NCBI GenBank assembly: GCA_003242255.1
Contig: QGUT01000020.1
Span: 1-17,296, forward strand
Direction of reading: 5' to 3'
DNA length: 17,296 bases
Origin: Bacillota bacterium
Lineage (GTDB): Bacteria; Bacillota; Thermosediminibacteria; Thermosediminibacterales; Thermosediminibacteraceae
Position 1 is the stretch's first letter, and each line of letters starts with the position of its first letter. Positions 6,973-12,999 of this stretch are shown piece after piece. Both the position numbers and the translations under genes were made by a program. The notes under the pieces were generated by a model, which was given only the letters and a program-made list of their open reading frames with translations, did not search any database and was not told where the DNA came from.

Positions 6973-8229
6973 CTATTTCAAGAAACCCTGATAATGCCTC
7001 ATTAGCATCTGGGCTTCTATGAGTTTCATGGTCTCCAAGGCAACGCCTATGACTATCAATAAGGCAGTACCGCCAAAATAAATGTTGAGGCTCGTAACGC
7101 CGGTAATTATATACGGCAGGACGGCTATGGCTGCAAGGAAAATGGCTCCGATAAGGGTTATCCGGCTCATTATCCTGTTGAGGTAATCGGCTGTAGGCCT
7201 GCCCGGCCTGATTCCGGGAATGAAACCTCCGTATTTCTTGATATTGTCGGCCACGTCCACCGGGTTAAAGGTTATAGCAGTGTAGAAATACGTGAAAAAT
7301 ACTATTAACAAGGTATAAAGGCTCGCATACAGCCAGCCTCCGGGCTTGATGAAGTTGGCTATATTCTGAGCCACCGCGCTGTTGGGGAAAAATCCCGCCA
7401 CCGTGCTAGGGAAGAGGAGTATCGACATCGCGAAGATCACAGGGATCACGCCTGCCGCATTTAACTTCATGGGTATGTGGGTGGTCTGTCCGCCGTATAC
7501 TCTCCTCCCGACCACTCTCTTGGCGTAGTGCACGGGAATCCGGCGCTCCGCCTCCTGAACGGCGATAACTCCCACTATTACGGCCAGGGCAAACACCGCG
7601 AAAACGAGCACCATCAGGAGATTGGTGGTACCCACCCTTACGTATTCATAAACCTGATACAAACCACTGGGAAGCCTCGAAACTATACCTGCGAAAATCA
7701 AGATAGAGATACCGTTGCCGATACCTTTGTCGTTGATCTGCTCGCCGACCCACATCAAAAATGCCGTTCCGGCTGTGAGGCTAATTACAACCAGAAGACT
7801 GCCGAAGAATCCCGGATACATCAAAGCGCTCCTGAACCCAACGGCAAGGCCGGTCGCCTGTATGAGGCCGAGAATCACCGTGCCGTACCGGGTATAGCGG
7901 GCGAGAACTTTCCGGCCTTCCGCGCCCTCTTTGGCCAACTCCTCCCACCTGGGAATGATTATGGTGAGGAGTTGAACTATTATGGAAGCGTTGATGTAAG
8001 GGGTTATACTCATGGCAAAAACTGAAAACTGTTTAAAAGCGCCTCCGGCTATTATGTCGAAAAAGCCCAGCAGCGCGCCCCTCTCTATCAACTGCCTTAC
8101 AGCTTCGGGGTTCATGCCCGGCACCGGCACGAAAGCTCCTATCCTGAACACTACCAGCATCAGGAGCGTGAACTTTATGCGATTTCTCAAGTCCGGGATC
8201 TTCCAAGCATTTTTCAGGGCTTCAAGCAT
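6973..8229 (-). CDS. secY: Protein translocase subunit SecY
   Basis: SecY forms the membrane channel of the Sec translocon with SecE and SecG and works with SecA or translating ribosomes. The 418-residue protein has about ten hydrophobic helices, the first near residues 20-36 and the last near 385-402. Around residues 53-90 come the plug region (GFFDIIAGGAF) and the SecY signature FSVFAMSITPYINASIIVQL. GNGISILIFAGIVS follows at 171-184. The cytosolic loop RPGRPT at 341-346 is the conserved ribosome and SecA contact. The ATG overlaps the rplO stop by one base, with GAGGTGAT 7 bases upstream by its GAGG core. adk follows after 13 bases. Confidence 0.99.
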   Translation of the reverse strand: MLEALKNAWKIPDLRNRIKFTLLMLVVFRIGAFVPVPGMNPEAVRQLIERGALLGFFDIIAGGAFKQFSVFAMSITPYINASIIVQLLTIIIPRWEELAKEGAEGRKVLARYTRYGTVILGLIQATGLAVGFRSALMYPGFFGSLLVVISLTAGTAFLMWVGEQINDKGIGNGISILIFAGIVSRLPSGLYQVYEYVRVGTTNLLMVLVFAVFALAVIVGVIAVQEAERRIPVHYAKRVVGRRVYGGQTTHIPMKLNAAGVIPVIFAMSILLFPSTVAGFFPNSAVAQNIANFIKPGGWLYASLYTLLIVFFTYFYTAITFNPVDVADNIKKYGGFIPGIRPGRPTADYLNRIMSRITLIGAIFLAAIAVLPYIITGVTSLNIYFGGTALLIVIGVALETMKLIEAQMLMRHYQGFLK

Positions 8230-8669
8230 TATATCACCTCGGCTTTCCCGCCGGCAGCCTCAATCTTTTCCCTGGCGGAGCTGGAAAACGCGTGCGCCAC
8301 AACTTCCAGCTTTACTTTGAGTTCACCATCTCCCAGTATTTTTACTCCATCTTTTATCTGTTTTATCAATCCCTTTTCCTTCAGAAGCTCCGGAGTAACC
8401 CGGGTGTTATCCTCGAATACGTTCAGGTCTTTTACGTTGACTATGGCGTATTCTTTTTTGAATATATTCGTAAATCCTCTCTTCGGTATTCTGCGGATGA
8501 GGGGCATCTGGCCTCCTTCAAATCCGGGTCGCACTCCGCCGCCGCTTCTCGCATTCTGACCCTTGTGGCCTCTTGTCGAAGTTTTGCCGTGTCCGGAACC
8601 TATGCCCCGCCCAACTCTCTTCGGCCGCTTTTTAGAACCTTTTGCCGGCTTAAGGTCGTGAAGTCTCAT
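8229..8669 (-). CDS. rplO: 50S ribosomal protein L15
   Basis: L15 is an early 50S assembly protein with a long glycine-rich extension into 23S rRNA. The product is 146 residues, beginning MRLHDLKPAKGSKKRPKRVG. The extension GRGIGSGHGKTSTRGHKGQ, NARSGGGVRPGFEGGQMPL and the GAAGG-like EAAGGKAEVI ending are typical. The frame is open upstream to 8705, but AGGAGGTG stands just before the ATG at 8669 and the family starts here. The TAA stop shares its last base with the secY ATG (TAATG), a common stop-restart arrangement. Confidence 0.98.
   Translation of the reverse strand: MRLHDLKPAKGSKKRPKRVGRGIGSGHGKTSTRGHKGQNARSGGGVRPGFEGGQMPLIRRIPKRGFTNIFKKEYAIVNVKDLNVFEDNTRVTPELLKEKGLIKQIKDGVKILGDGELKVKLEVVAHAFSSSAREKIEAAGGKAEVI
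8233..8240 (-). promoter_or_regulatory. secY ribosome-binding site before a TAATG junction
   Basis: GAGGTGAT lies inside the last rplO codons. Its GAGG core is 7 bases before the secY ATG (8227-8229), whose first base is the last base of the rplO TAA. Confidence 0.8.
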
Positions 8670-8697
8670 TGTAGCACCTCCTGTTCCGTGTAAATTT

Positions 8698-9198
8698 TTA
8701 TCCAAGCAGTTCCTGAACGGTTTTGCCCCTTAATTTGGCCACCTGATCTGCCCTCTTTAACTGCTTTAAAGCATCGATAGTGGCGTCCACCATGTTTTTA
8801 GCGTTATTCGATCCGAGCGACTTGCTCACCACGTTCCTGAGCCCCGCCAGTTCCAGCACCGCTCTGACAGGACCGCCTGCTATTACGCCCGTACCTTCAA
8901 CAGCAGGTTTAACCAGAACTTTCCCAGCCCCGGACTCTCCTATTACCTCGTGGGGTATGGTGCCGTTTACCACCGGCACATCGATGAGGTTCTTCTTGGC
9001 ATCCTCTATGGCTTTCCTTATAGCGTCCGGTATTTCCTGAGCCTTTCCGGTTCCCACTCCCACTTTTCCGTTTTTATTGCCGACTACTACCAGGACCGAG
9101 AACCGGAAATTCTTGCCGCCCTTGGTCACCTTGGATACGCGGTTTATCGAGACAACCTTCTCCGAAAATTCGTGTTCCATATCTTTTTCCCTCTGCAT
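8698..9198 (-). CDS. rpsE: 30S ribosomal protein S5
   Basis: S5 helps shape the mRNA entry channel and decoding accuracy; mutations in its N-terminal loop are known to give spectinomycin resistance. The product is 166 residues. The N-terminal double-stranded RNA-binding-type domain is seen in RVSKVTKGGKNFRFSVLVVV and GNKNGKVGVGTGKAQEIPDA. The C-terminal domain has AGGPVRAVLELAGLRNVVSK and a glycine-rich GSNNAKN loop. The first ATG (9198) is 7 bases after AAGGAGG; the later ATG at codon 7 has no such signal. The neighbours are rplR and rplO. Confidence 0.98.
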   Translation of the reverse strand: MQREKDMEHEFSEKVVSINRVSKVTKGGKNFRFSVLVVVGNKNGKVGVGTGKAQEIPDAIRKAIEDAKKNLIDVPVVNGTIPHEVIGESGAGKVLVKPAVEGTGVIAGGPVRAVLELAGLRNVVSKSLGSNNAKNMVDATIDALKQLKRADQVAKLRGKTVQELLG

Positions 9199-9214
9199 CC
9201 GGCTACCTCCTTCT

Positions 9215-9580
9215 CTAGAATTCCAGGCCGGCGCGCCTTGCAGCTTCAGCTAAGGCTTTCACGCGCCCGTGGTACAGATATCCGCCTCTGTCAAAGGTCA
9301 CCTTGGTTATGCCCTTTTCCAAAGCCCGCTTTGCGATAAGTTCCCCGACCATTTCCGCCGCTTCTATGTTGCAGCCTTTTACGCTGTCGCGAATGGCGGG
9401 GTCCAGCGTCGAAGCTGCCACCAGCGTCCTTCCCTCTTCGTCGTTAATTATCTGCGCGTAAATGTGTTTTAGACTGCGGAAGACGTTCAGTCTCGGCCTT
9501 TCAGCGGTGCCGAAGACTTTCTTGCGTATCCTCTTGTGCCGTCTCTTCCGGGCTTCATTTCTCGACTCTTTCTTAATCAT
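9215..9580 (-). CDS. rplR: 50S ribosomal protein L18
   Basis: L18 binds 5S rRNA together with L5 and L25-type proteins in the central protuberance. The product is 121 residues. The basic N-terminus (NEARKRRHKRIRKKVFG) is followed by RPRLNVFRSLKHIYAQIIND, then LVAASTLD, and it ends in VTFDRGGYLYHGRVKALAEA and ARRAGLEF, the diagnostic C-terminus. The ATG (9578-9580) follows a long purine run, GGAGGAGGGG. It is 16 bases upstream of rpsE and 22 bases downstream of rplF. Confidence 0.98.
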   Translation of the reverse strand: MIKKESRNEARKRRHKRIRKKVFGTAERPRLNVFRSLKHIYAQIINDEEGRTLVAASTLDPAIRDSVKGCNIEAAEMVGELIAKRALEKGITKVTFDRGGYLYHGRVKALAEAARRAGLEF

Positions 9581-9602
9581 TTACACCCCTCCTCCTACTG
9601 CC

Positions 9603-10142
9603 TTATTTACCTCCCGCTTTTCCGGCCTTGCGGCGTACCACTTCATTTTCATACCTTATGCCCTTGCCCTTGTACGGCTCGGGCTCTTTTACGCTCCTAA
9701 TTTTTGCTGCGGTTATGCCTACCAGCTCTTTGTCAATGCCTCTCACGATAATTTTGTTCTGGGCGGGAACTTCGAAATCGATGCCCTTCGGCGCTTCAAT
9801 CTCTACCGGATGAGAAAAGCCCACGTTGAGCACCAATTTATTTCCCTGCTTGCTGGCCCTGTAACCGACGCCTTCCAGCACCAGCGCCTTTTCGTAACCG
9901 TTTACCACACCGTTCACCATATTGGCGAGAAGGCTCCTCGTCAGGCCGTGGAGCGCCTTGTGCTCTTTGTCGTCCGACGGACGCTTTACCAGGATTTTGC
10001 CGTCTTCCTGTAGAATCTGCATGTCTTTGTGAAATTCTTTGGTCAGAGTTCCTTTAGGTCCCTTTACGGTGACAACGTTGCCTTCAATCTTTACTTCAAC
10101 GCCTTTCGGTATCTCTATGGGCTTTTTGCCTATCCGCGACAT
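9603..10142 (-). CDS. rplF: 50S ribosomal protein L6
   Basis: L6 lies near the factor-binding site of the 50S subunit. The 179-residue product begins MSRIGKKPIEIPKGVEV and has two repeated alpha-beta domains, about residues 1-82 and 83-170. The L6 signature is the C-terminal PEPYKGKGIRYENEVVRRK; the first domain carries VTVKGPKGTLTKEF. The ATG (10140-10142) follows AAGGAGGTG at slightly long spacing. It lies between rpsH and rplR in the standard spc order. The tail KAGKAGGK is lysine and glycine rich, as in many relatives. Confidence 0.98.
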   Translation of the reverse strand: MSRIGKKPIEIPKGVEVKIEGNVVTVKGPKGTLTKEFHKDMQILQEDGKILVKRPSDDKEHKALHGLTRSLLANMVNGVVNGYEKALVLEGVGYRASKQGNKLVLNVGFSHPVEIEAPKGIDFEVPAQNKIIVRGIDKELVGITAAKIRSVKEPEPYKGKGIRYENEVVRRKAGKAGGK

Positions 10143-10167
10143 TTATTCAGGCACCTCCTTATCAAGT

Positions 10168-10566
10168 TTACCACACGTAGCAGATGACTTCTCCGCCTAC
10201 TCCTTCTTTTCTCGCCTGTTTGTCGGTCATAATTCCCTTCGAAGTAGAGAGAATGGCTATGCCTAACCCTCCGAGCACTTTGGGAATCTGGTCTTTTCTC
10301 ACGTAAATTCTGAGGCCCGGCTTCGAGATTCTCTTAATGCCGGTGATAACCCTTTCCTTGTTGGGACCGTATTTCAAATAAATCTTGATTATCCCCTGCT
10401 TGCCGTCTTCGATCACTTCGTAATCCTGAATGAACCCTTCGTTTTTCAGGGTCTCGACTATTGCCTTCTTCATGTTGGAGCAAGGAACTTCAACCGTCGG
10501 GTGCCCTGCGCTATTGGCATTCCTTATACGGGTCAGCATATCTGCGATGGGATCTGTAACAGCCAT
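10168..10566 (-). CDS. rpsH: 30S ribosomal protein S8
   Basis: S8 is a primary 16S rRNA-binding protein of the central domain, and in E. coli it represses the spc operon. The 132-residue product begins MAVTDPIADMLTRIRNAN. It contains the family-typical VEVPCSNMKKAIVETLKNEG and ends with GLGIAILSTSKGIMTDKQAR and GGEVICYVW. The ATG (10564-10566) follows AAAGGAGG. Spacing to rpsN and rplF is 25 bases on each side. Whether S8 controls this operon cannot be judged from the sequence alone. Confidence 0.98.
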   Translation of the reverse strand: MAVTDPIADMLTRIRNANSAGHPTVEVPCSNMKKAIVETLKNEGFIQDYEVIEDGKQGIIKIYLKYGPNKERVITGIKRISKPGLRIYVRKDQIPKVLGGLGIAILSTSKGIMTDKQARKEGVGGEVICYVW

Positions 10567-10591
10567 TTTCCGAAACCTCCTTTCAACACTT

Positions 10592-10777
10592 TTACCAGCT
10601 TGCTTTTCTCACGCCTGGTATCTCGCCGCGGTGGGCCAAAACTCTAAAGCAAAGCCGGCATACGCCGAATTTCCTCAAATACGCTCTGGGCCTTCCGCAT
10701 ATCTTGCAGCGGTTGTAATACCTCGTCGAGTATTTCTGGGGCCTCTTCTGTTTCGCAATGAGGGATTTCTTTGCCAT
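10592..10777 (-). CDS. rpsN: 30S ribosomal protein S14, zinc-binding (type Z)
   Basis: S14 completes the 30S head late in assembly. This is the short, 61-residue zinc-binding form, with one CxxC-x12-CxxC knot: C24, C27, C40 and C43 (RCKICGRPRAYL, CRLCFRVLAH). The longer cysteine-free paralog used by some bacteria under zinc limitation is about 100 residues; this is not that form. The ATG (10775-10777) is 7 bases after AAGGAGG. It lies between rplE and rpsH, as in other Gram-positive spc operons. Some databases name this gene rpsZ. Confidence 0.98.
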   Translation of the reverse strand: MAKKSLIAKQKRPQKYSTRYYNRCKICGRPRAYLRKFGVCRLCFRVLAHRGEIPGVRKASW

Positions 10778-10792
10778 CCGTCATCCTCCTTT

Positions 10793-11332
10793 CTAGCGAG
10801 CAAAGGGCATCCCAAGAGCCTTTAAAAGCTCGCGGGCCTCTTCGTCGTTTTTGGCAGTTGTCACTATAGTAATATCCATTCCGCGGATCTTATCGATCTT
10901 GTCGTAATCTATTTCAGGGAAAATCAACTGTTCTCTGATGCCGAGAGTATAGTTGCCCCTCCCGTCGAAAGCATCGGGCGAAAGGCCTTTAAAGTCTCTC
11001 ACGCGGGGCAGGGCTATATTGAACAATTTATCCAGGAATTCGTACATCCTGTTGCCCCTCAAAGTAACTTTAGCGCCGATAGCCATTCCCTTCCTTATTT
11101 TGAACGAAGCGATGGACTTTTTCGCTTTTGTAACTACGGGCTTTTGCCCCGCTATCAACGCTAAATCTCTGGCGGCCGATTCTACGGCTTTAGGATTTTC
11201 CTTCGCATCGCTTATGCCCATGTTGAGTACTACTTTCTCCAGGCGCGGAACCTGCATGACGTTTTTGTAATTAAACTTCTTCATCAATGCCGGAATGACT
11301 TCTTTTTCATACTTTTCCCTTAGCCTGGGCAT
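10793..11332 (-). CDS. rplE: 50S ribosomal protein L5
   Basis: L5 binds 5S rRNA and forms part of the central protuberance, contacting the P-site tRNA. The product is 179 residues. It starts MPRLREKYEKEVIPALMKKF and has KVVLNMGISDAKENPK, the GQKPVVTKAKKSIASFKIR stretch, RGNRMYEFLDKL and the C-terminal DIPxVTTAK-like MDITIVTTAKNDEEARELL. The ATG (11330-11332) follows AAGGAGG. The TAG stop is directly followed by the rpsN ribosome-binding site. In E. coli the S8 repressor binds near the start of this gene; the 22 bases upstream here show no obvious S8-type structure. Confidence 0.98.
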   Translation of the reverse strand: MPRLREKYEKEVIPALMKKFNYKNVMQVPRLEKVVLNMGISDAKENPKAVESAARDLALIAGQKPVVTKAKKSIASFKIRKGMAIGAKVTLRGNRMYEFLDKLFNIALPRVRDFKGLSPDAFDGRGNYTLGIREQLIFPEIDYDKIDKIRGMDITIVTTAKNDEEARELLKALGMPFAR

Positions 11333-11354
11333 TTAGATTCCCTCCTTTCAAGTT

Positions 11355-11681
11355 CTACTTGCTATCTAGAACCTCACCGCATTTTTTGCAGGTCCTGACC
11401 TTAGTGCCGTCAGCTAGGAAAGTGTGTCCAATCCTAGTAGGCATTCCGCATTTGTTGCAGACTACCATAAGTTTCGAAGTGTTGAGCGGCATCTCCTGGT
11501 GCACTATGCCGCCCTGGGGATTCTTGGGAGAAGGCTTCTGGTGCTTTGTGGCCACGTTTACCCCTTCTACGATGGCCACTCCCTTCTTCGCTATGACGCG
11601 GAGCACCTTGCCCCTTTTGCCCTTATCCTTGCCCGATAATACCACTACCGTATCGCCTTTTTTTACGTGAACTTTCGCCAA
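11355..11681 (-). CDS. rplX: 50S ribosomal protein L24
   Basis: L24 starts 50S assembly and lies near the exit of the tunnel. The product is 108 residues. A KOW motif spans about residues 8-35 (DTVVVLSGKDKGKRGKVL), followed by GVNVATKHQKPS and PQGGIVHQEMPL. The C-terminal part carries two CxxC pairs (C75/C78 and C98/C101), a likely zinc ribbon. The start is TTG (11679-11681), 8 bases after AAGGAGG; the resulting MAKVHVKKGD matches the family and no ATG competes. The ribosome-binding site overlaps the rplN stop. Confidence 0.98.
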   Translation of the reverse strand: MAKVHVKKGDTVVVLSGKDKGKRGKVLRVIAKKGVAIVEGVNVATKHQKPSPKNPQGGIVHQEMPLNTSKLMVVCNKCGMPTRIGHTFLADGTKVRTCKKCGEVLDSK

Positions 11682-11687
11682 GGGTTA

Positions 11688-11697
11688 CACCTCCTTA
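11688..11697 (-). promoter_or_regulatory. rplX ribosome-binding site fused to the rplN stop codon
   Basis: TAAGGAGGTG: the TAA that ends rplN also supplies the first bases of the rplX Shine-Dalgarno. The GGAGG core ends 8 bases before the TTG at 11679-11681, which supports that rare start. Confidence 0.85.
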
Positions 11698-12063
11698 CAG
11701 GACTTCTGGTGCGAGCGATATGATCCTCATAAAATTCCTATCCCTCAGTTCGCGAGCCACCGGTCCGAAAATGCGCGTTCCTTTCGGGTTCATGTCATCG
11801 TTTATTATCACTGCCGCGTTTTCGTCGAACCTTATATAAGAACCGTCCGGCCGTCTGGTAGGGGCCTTAGTTCTCACTATTACGGCCTTGACGACATCGC
11901 CTTTCTTTACCATTCCGTCTGGAGCCGCATCCTTAACCGAAGCCACAATTATGTCGCCTACGCCGGCAAATTTCCGGTTGGATCCGCCCAGAACCCGGAT
12001 GCACATTATCTGTTTGGCCCCGGTGTTGTCCGCCACGTTTAGCCGCGTCTGAACCTGAATCAT
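11695..12063 (-). CDS. rplN: 50S ribosomal protein L14
   Basis: L14 lies at the 50S interface, where it contacts 16S rRNA and is the docking site of the silencing factor RsfS. It is 122 residues, the normal length. It starts MIQVQTRLNVADNTGAK and shows CIRVLGG, VGDIIVASVKDA and the basic GPVARELRDRNFMRI near the end. The ATG (12061-12063) follows GGGGAGGG. Its TAA stop is the first three bases of the rplX Shine-Dalgarno (TAAGGAGGTG), tying the end of this gene to the start of the next. It is the first gene of the spc segment. Confidence 0.98.
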   Translation of the reverse strand: MIQVQTRLNVADNTGAKQIMCIRVLGGSNRKFAGVGDIIVASVKDAAPDGMVKKGDVVKAVIVRTKAPTRRPDGSYIRFDENAAVIINDDMNPKGTRIFGPVARELRDRNFMRIISLAPEVL

Positions 12064-12090
12064 CCTTGACCCTCCCCTCTTCTTGCATTA

Positions 12091-12348
12091 TTACTCGGCG
12101 CGCTTTACTATTTCCACCAGTCTCCAGCGCTTGGTCTTGCTCAAAGGTCTGGTCTCCATAATCTTTACCACATCGCCGATCTGGCACTGGTTATTTTCAT
12201 CGTGAGCCTTAAATTTCTTGGTGCGCTTTATCGTCTTGCCGTAAAGGGGATGGCGTATAATGGATTCGACAGCCACCACGATGGTCTTATCCATCTTATT
12301 GCTGACCACAACTCCCGTCCGAACTTTCCTTTTGGGTCTCCCCTCCAT
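12091..12348 (-). CDS. rpsQ: 30S ribosomal protein S17
   Basis: S17 is a primary 16S rRNA-binding protein with an OB fold. The 85-residue product contains the family core TGVVVSNKMDKTIVVAVES, the HPLYGKTIKRTKKFKAHDE stretch, CQIGDVVKIMETRPLSKTKR and a WRLVEIV ending. The ATG (12346-12348) follows AAGGAGG at normal spacing. It lies 29 bases after rpmC and 27 bases before rplN, and marks the usual end of the S10 part before the spc part. No promoter or terminator is visible at that boundary. Confidence 0.98.
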   Translation of the reverse strand: MEGRPKRKVRTGVVVSNKMDKTIVVAVESIIRHPLYGKTIKRTKKFKAHDENNQCQIGDVVKIMETRPLSKTKRWRLVEIVKRAE

Positions 12349-12377
12349 TTTATCCCTCCTTCGACTGTATGGATTTG

Positions 12378-12575
12378 TTAAGCTCTTGCCCGTTCTCTTT
12401 CCGTCAAAATCGTTTTAATCCTGGCTATGGTCTTCCTGACTTCCCTTATGCGCTTGGGGTTGTCTAGTTGCCCCGTAGCCGACTGGAATCTGAGATTAAA
12501 GAGTTCCCCTTTCAAATCCTTCAGTTTCTGGATCAATTCCTGATCCGACAACTCCCTTATCTGCTTAGCCTTCAT
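12378..12575 (-). CDS. rpmC: 50S ribosomal protein L29
   Basis: L29 is a small two-helix 50S protein near the tunnel exit, close to L23. The product is 65 residues, starting MKAKQIRELSDQELIQKLKD, and includes LFNLRFQSATGQLDNPKRIRE, the diagnostic L29 stretch when read as LFNLRFQ and ATGQLDNP. GTG 12584 and ATG 12581 are also open in frame. However, the only ribosome-binding site is an imperfect GGCGGTGAT whose core ends 8 bases before the ATG at 12575, and family members usually start MK. The start lies 11 bases inside rplP, so translation is probably coupled to it. Confidence 0.97.
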   Translation of the reverse strand: MKAKQIRELSDQELIQKLKDLKGELFNLRFQSATGQLDNPKRIREVRKTIARIKTILTERERARA

Positions 12576-12999
12576 TTCCATCACCGCCTATCCCTTCACG
12601 TTTCACTATCTTGGTCTTTATCGGCAGCTTGTGGGAGGCAAGTGTCAAGGCTTCCTTTGCCACATCCTCCGGGACGCCCCCCAGTTCAAAGAGCACGCGC
12701 CCGGGCTTTACCACGGCAACCCAGTATTCCGGAGAACCCTTGCCGCTTCCCATACGGGTTTCAGCCGGTTTCTTCGTCACGGGTTTGTCCGGAAATATCT
12801 TTATCCAGACCTTTCCTCCCCTTTTGACGTACCTGGTTATGGCAATTCTCGCCGCCTCAATCTGGCTGCTCGTAATCCACGCCGCTTCCAAGGCCTGCAG
12901 TCCGTACTCGCCGTAAGTTACTTCAGTACCGCGGGTAGCTCTTCCTTTAATTGTTCCTCGCTGCTGTTTCCTGTACTTTACCCGTTTCGGCATTAACAT
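12565..12999 (-). CDS. rplP: 50S ribosomal protein L16
   Basis: L16 organises the A-site region of the 50S subunit. It has 144 residues. The N-terminus MLMPKRVKYRKQQRGTIKG is the invariant L16 start. Further on are YGLQALEAAWITSSQIEAAR, PVTKKPAETRMGSGKG and VVKPGRVLFELGGV, all family-typical. The first ATG (12999) is 8 bases after AAGGAGG, so it is preferred over the ATG at 12993. The gene begins 53 bases before the end of rpsC, and its own TAA lies 11 bases inside rpmC, so it overlaps both neighbours. Confidence 0.98.
   Translation of the reverse strand: MLMPKRVKYRKQQRGTIKGRATRGTEVTYGEYGLQALEAAWITSSQIEAARIAITRYVKRGGKVWIKIFPDKPVTKKPAETRMGSGKGSPEYWVAVVKPGRVLFELGGVPEDVAKEALTLASHKLPIKTKIVKREGIGGDGNEG
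12580..12588 (-). promoter_or_regulatory. Imperfect ribosome-binding site of rpmC inside rplP
   Basis: GGCGGTGAT, one mismatch from the ideal GGAGGTGAT, lies within the rplP C-terminal codons. Its GGCGG core is 8 bases before the rpmC ATG at 12575, which picks that start over the GTG and ATG further upstream. Confidence 0.7.

Noticed and set aside
6135..7022. A 295-codon plus-strand open frame opposite map, adk and the end of secY
   Set aside because: It has no family resemblance and lies wholly opposite conserved genes; it is an antisense shadow.
11333..11354. S8 repressor-binding hairpin before rplE, as in E. coli
   Set aside because: The 22-base gap has no helix of the needed shape; most of it is the ribosome-binding site.
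12256..12261. TATAAT on the plus strand inside rpsQ
   Set aside because: There is no acceptable -35 box at the right distance and no plus-strand gene to serve.
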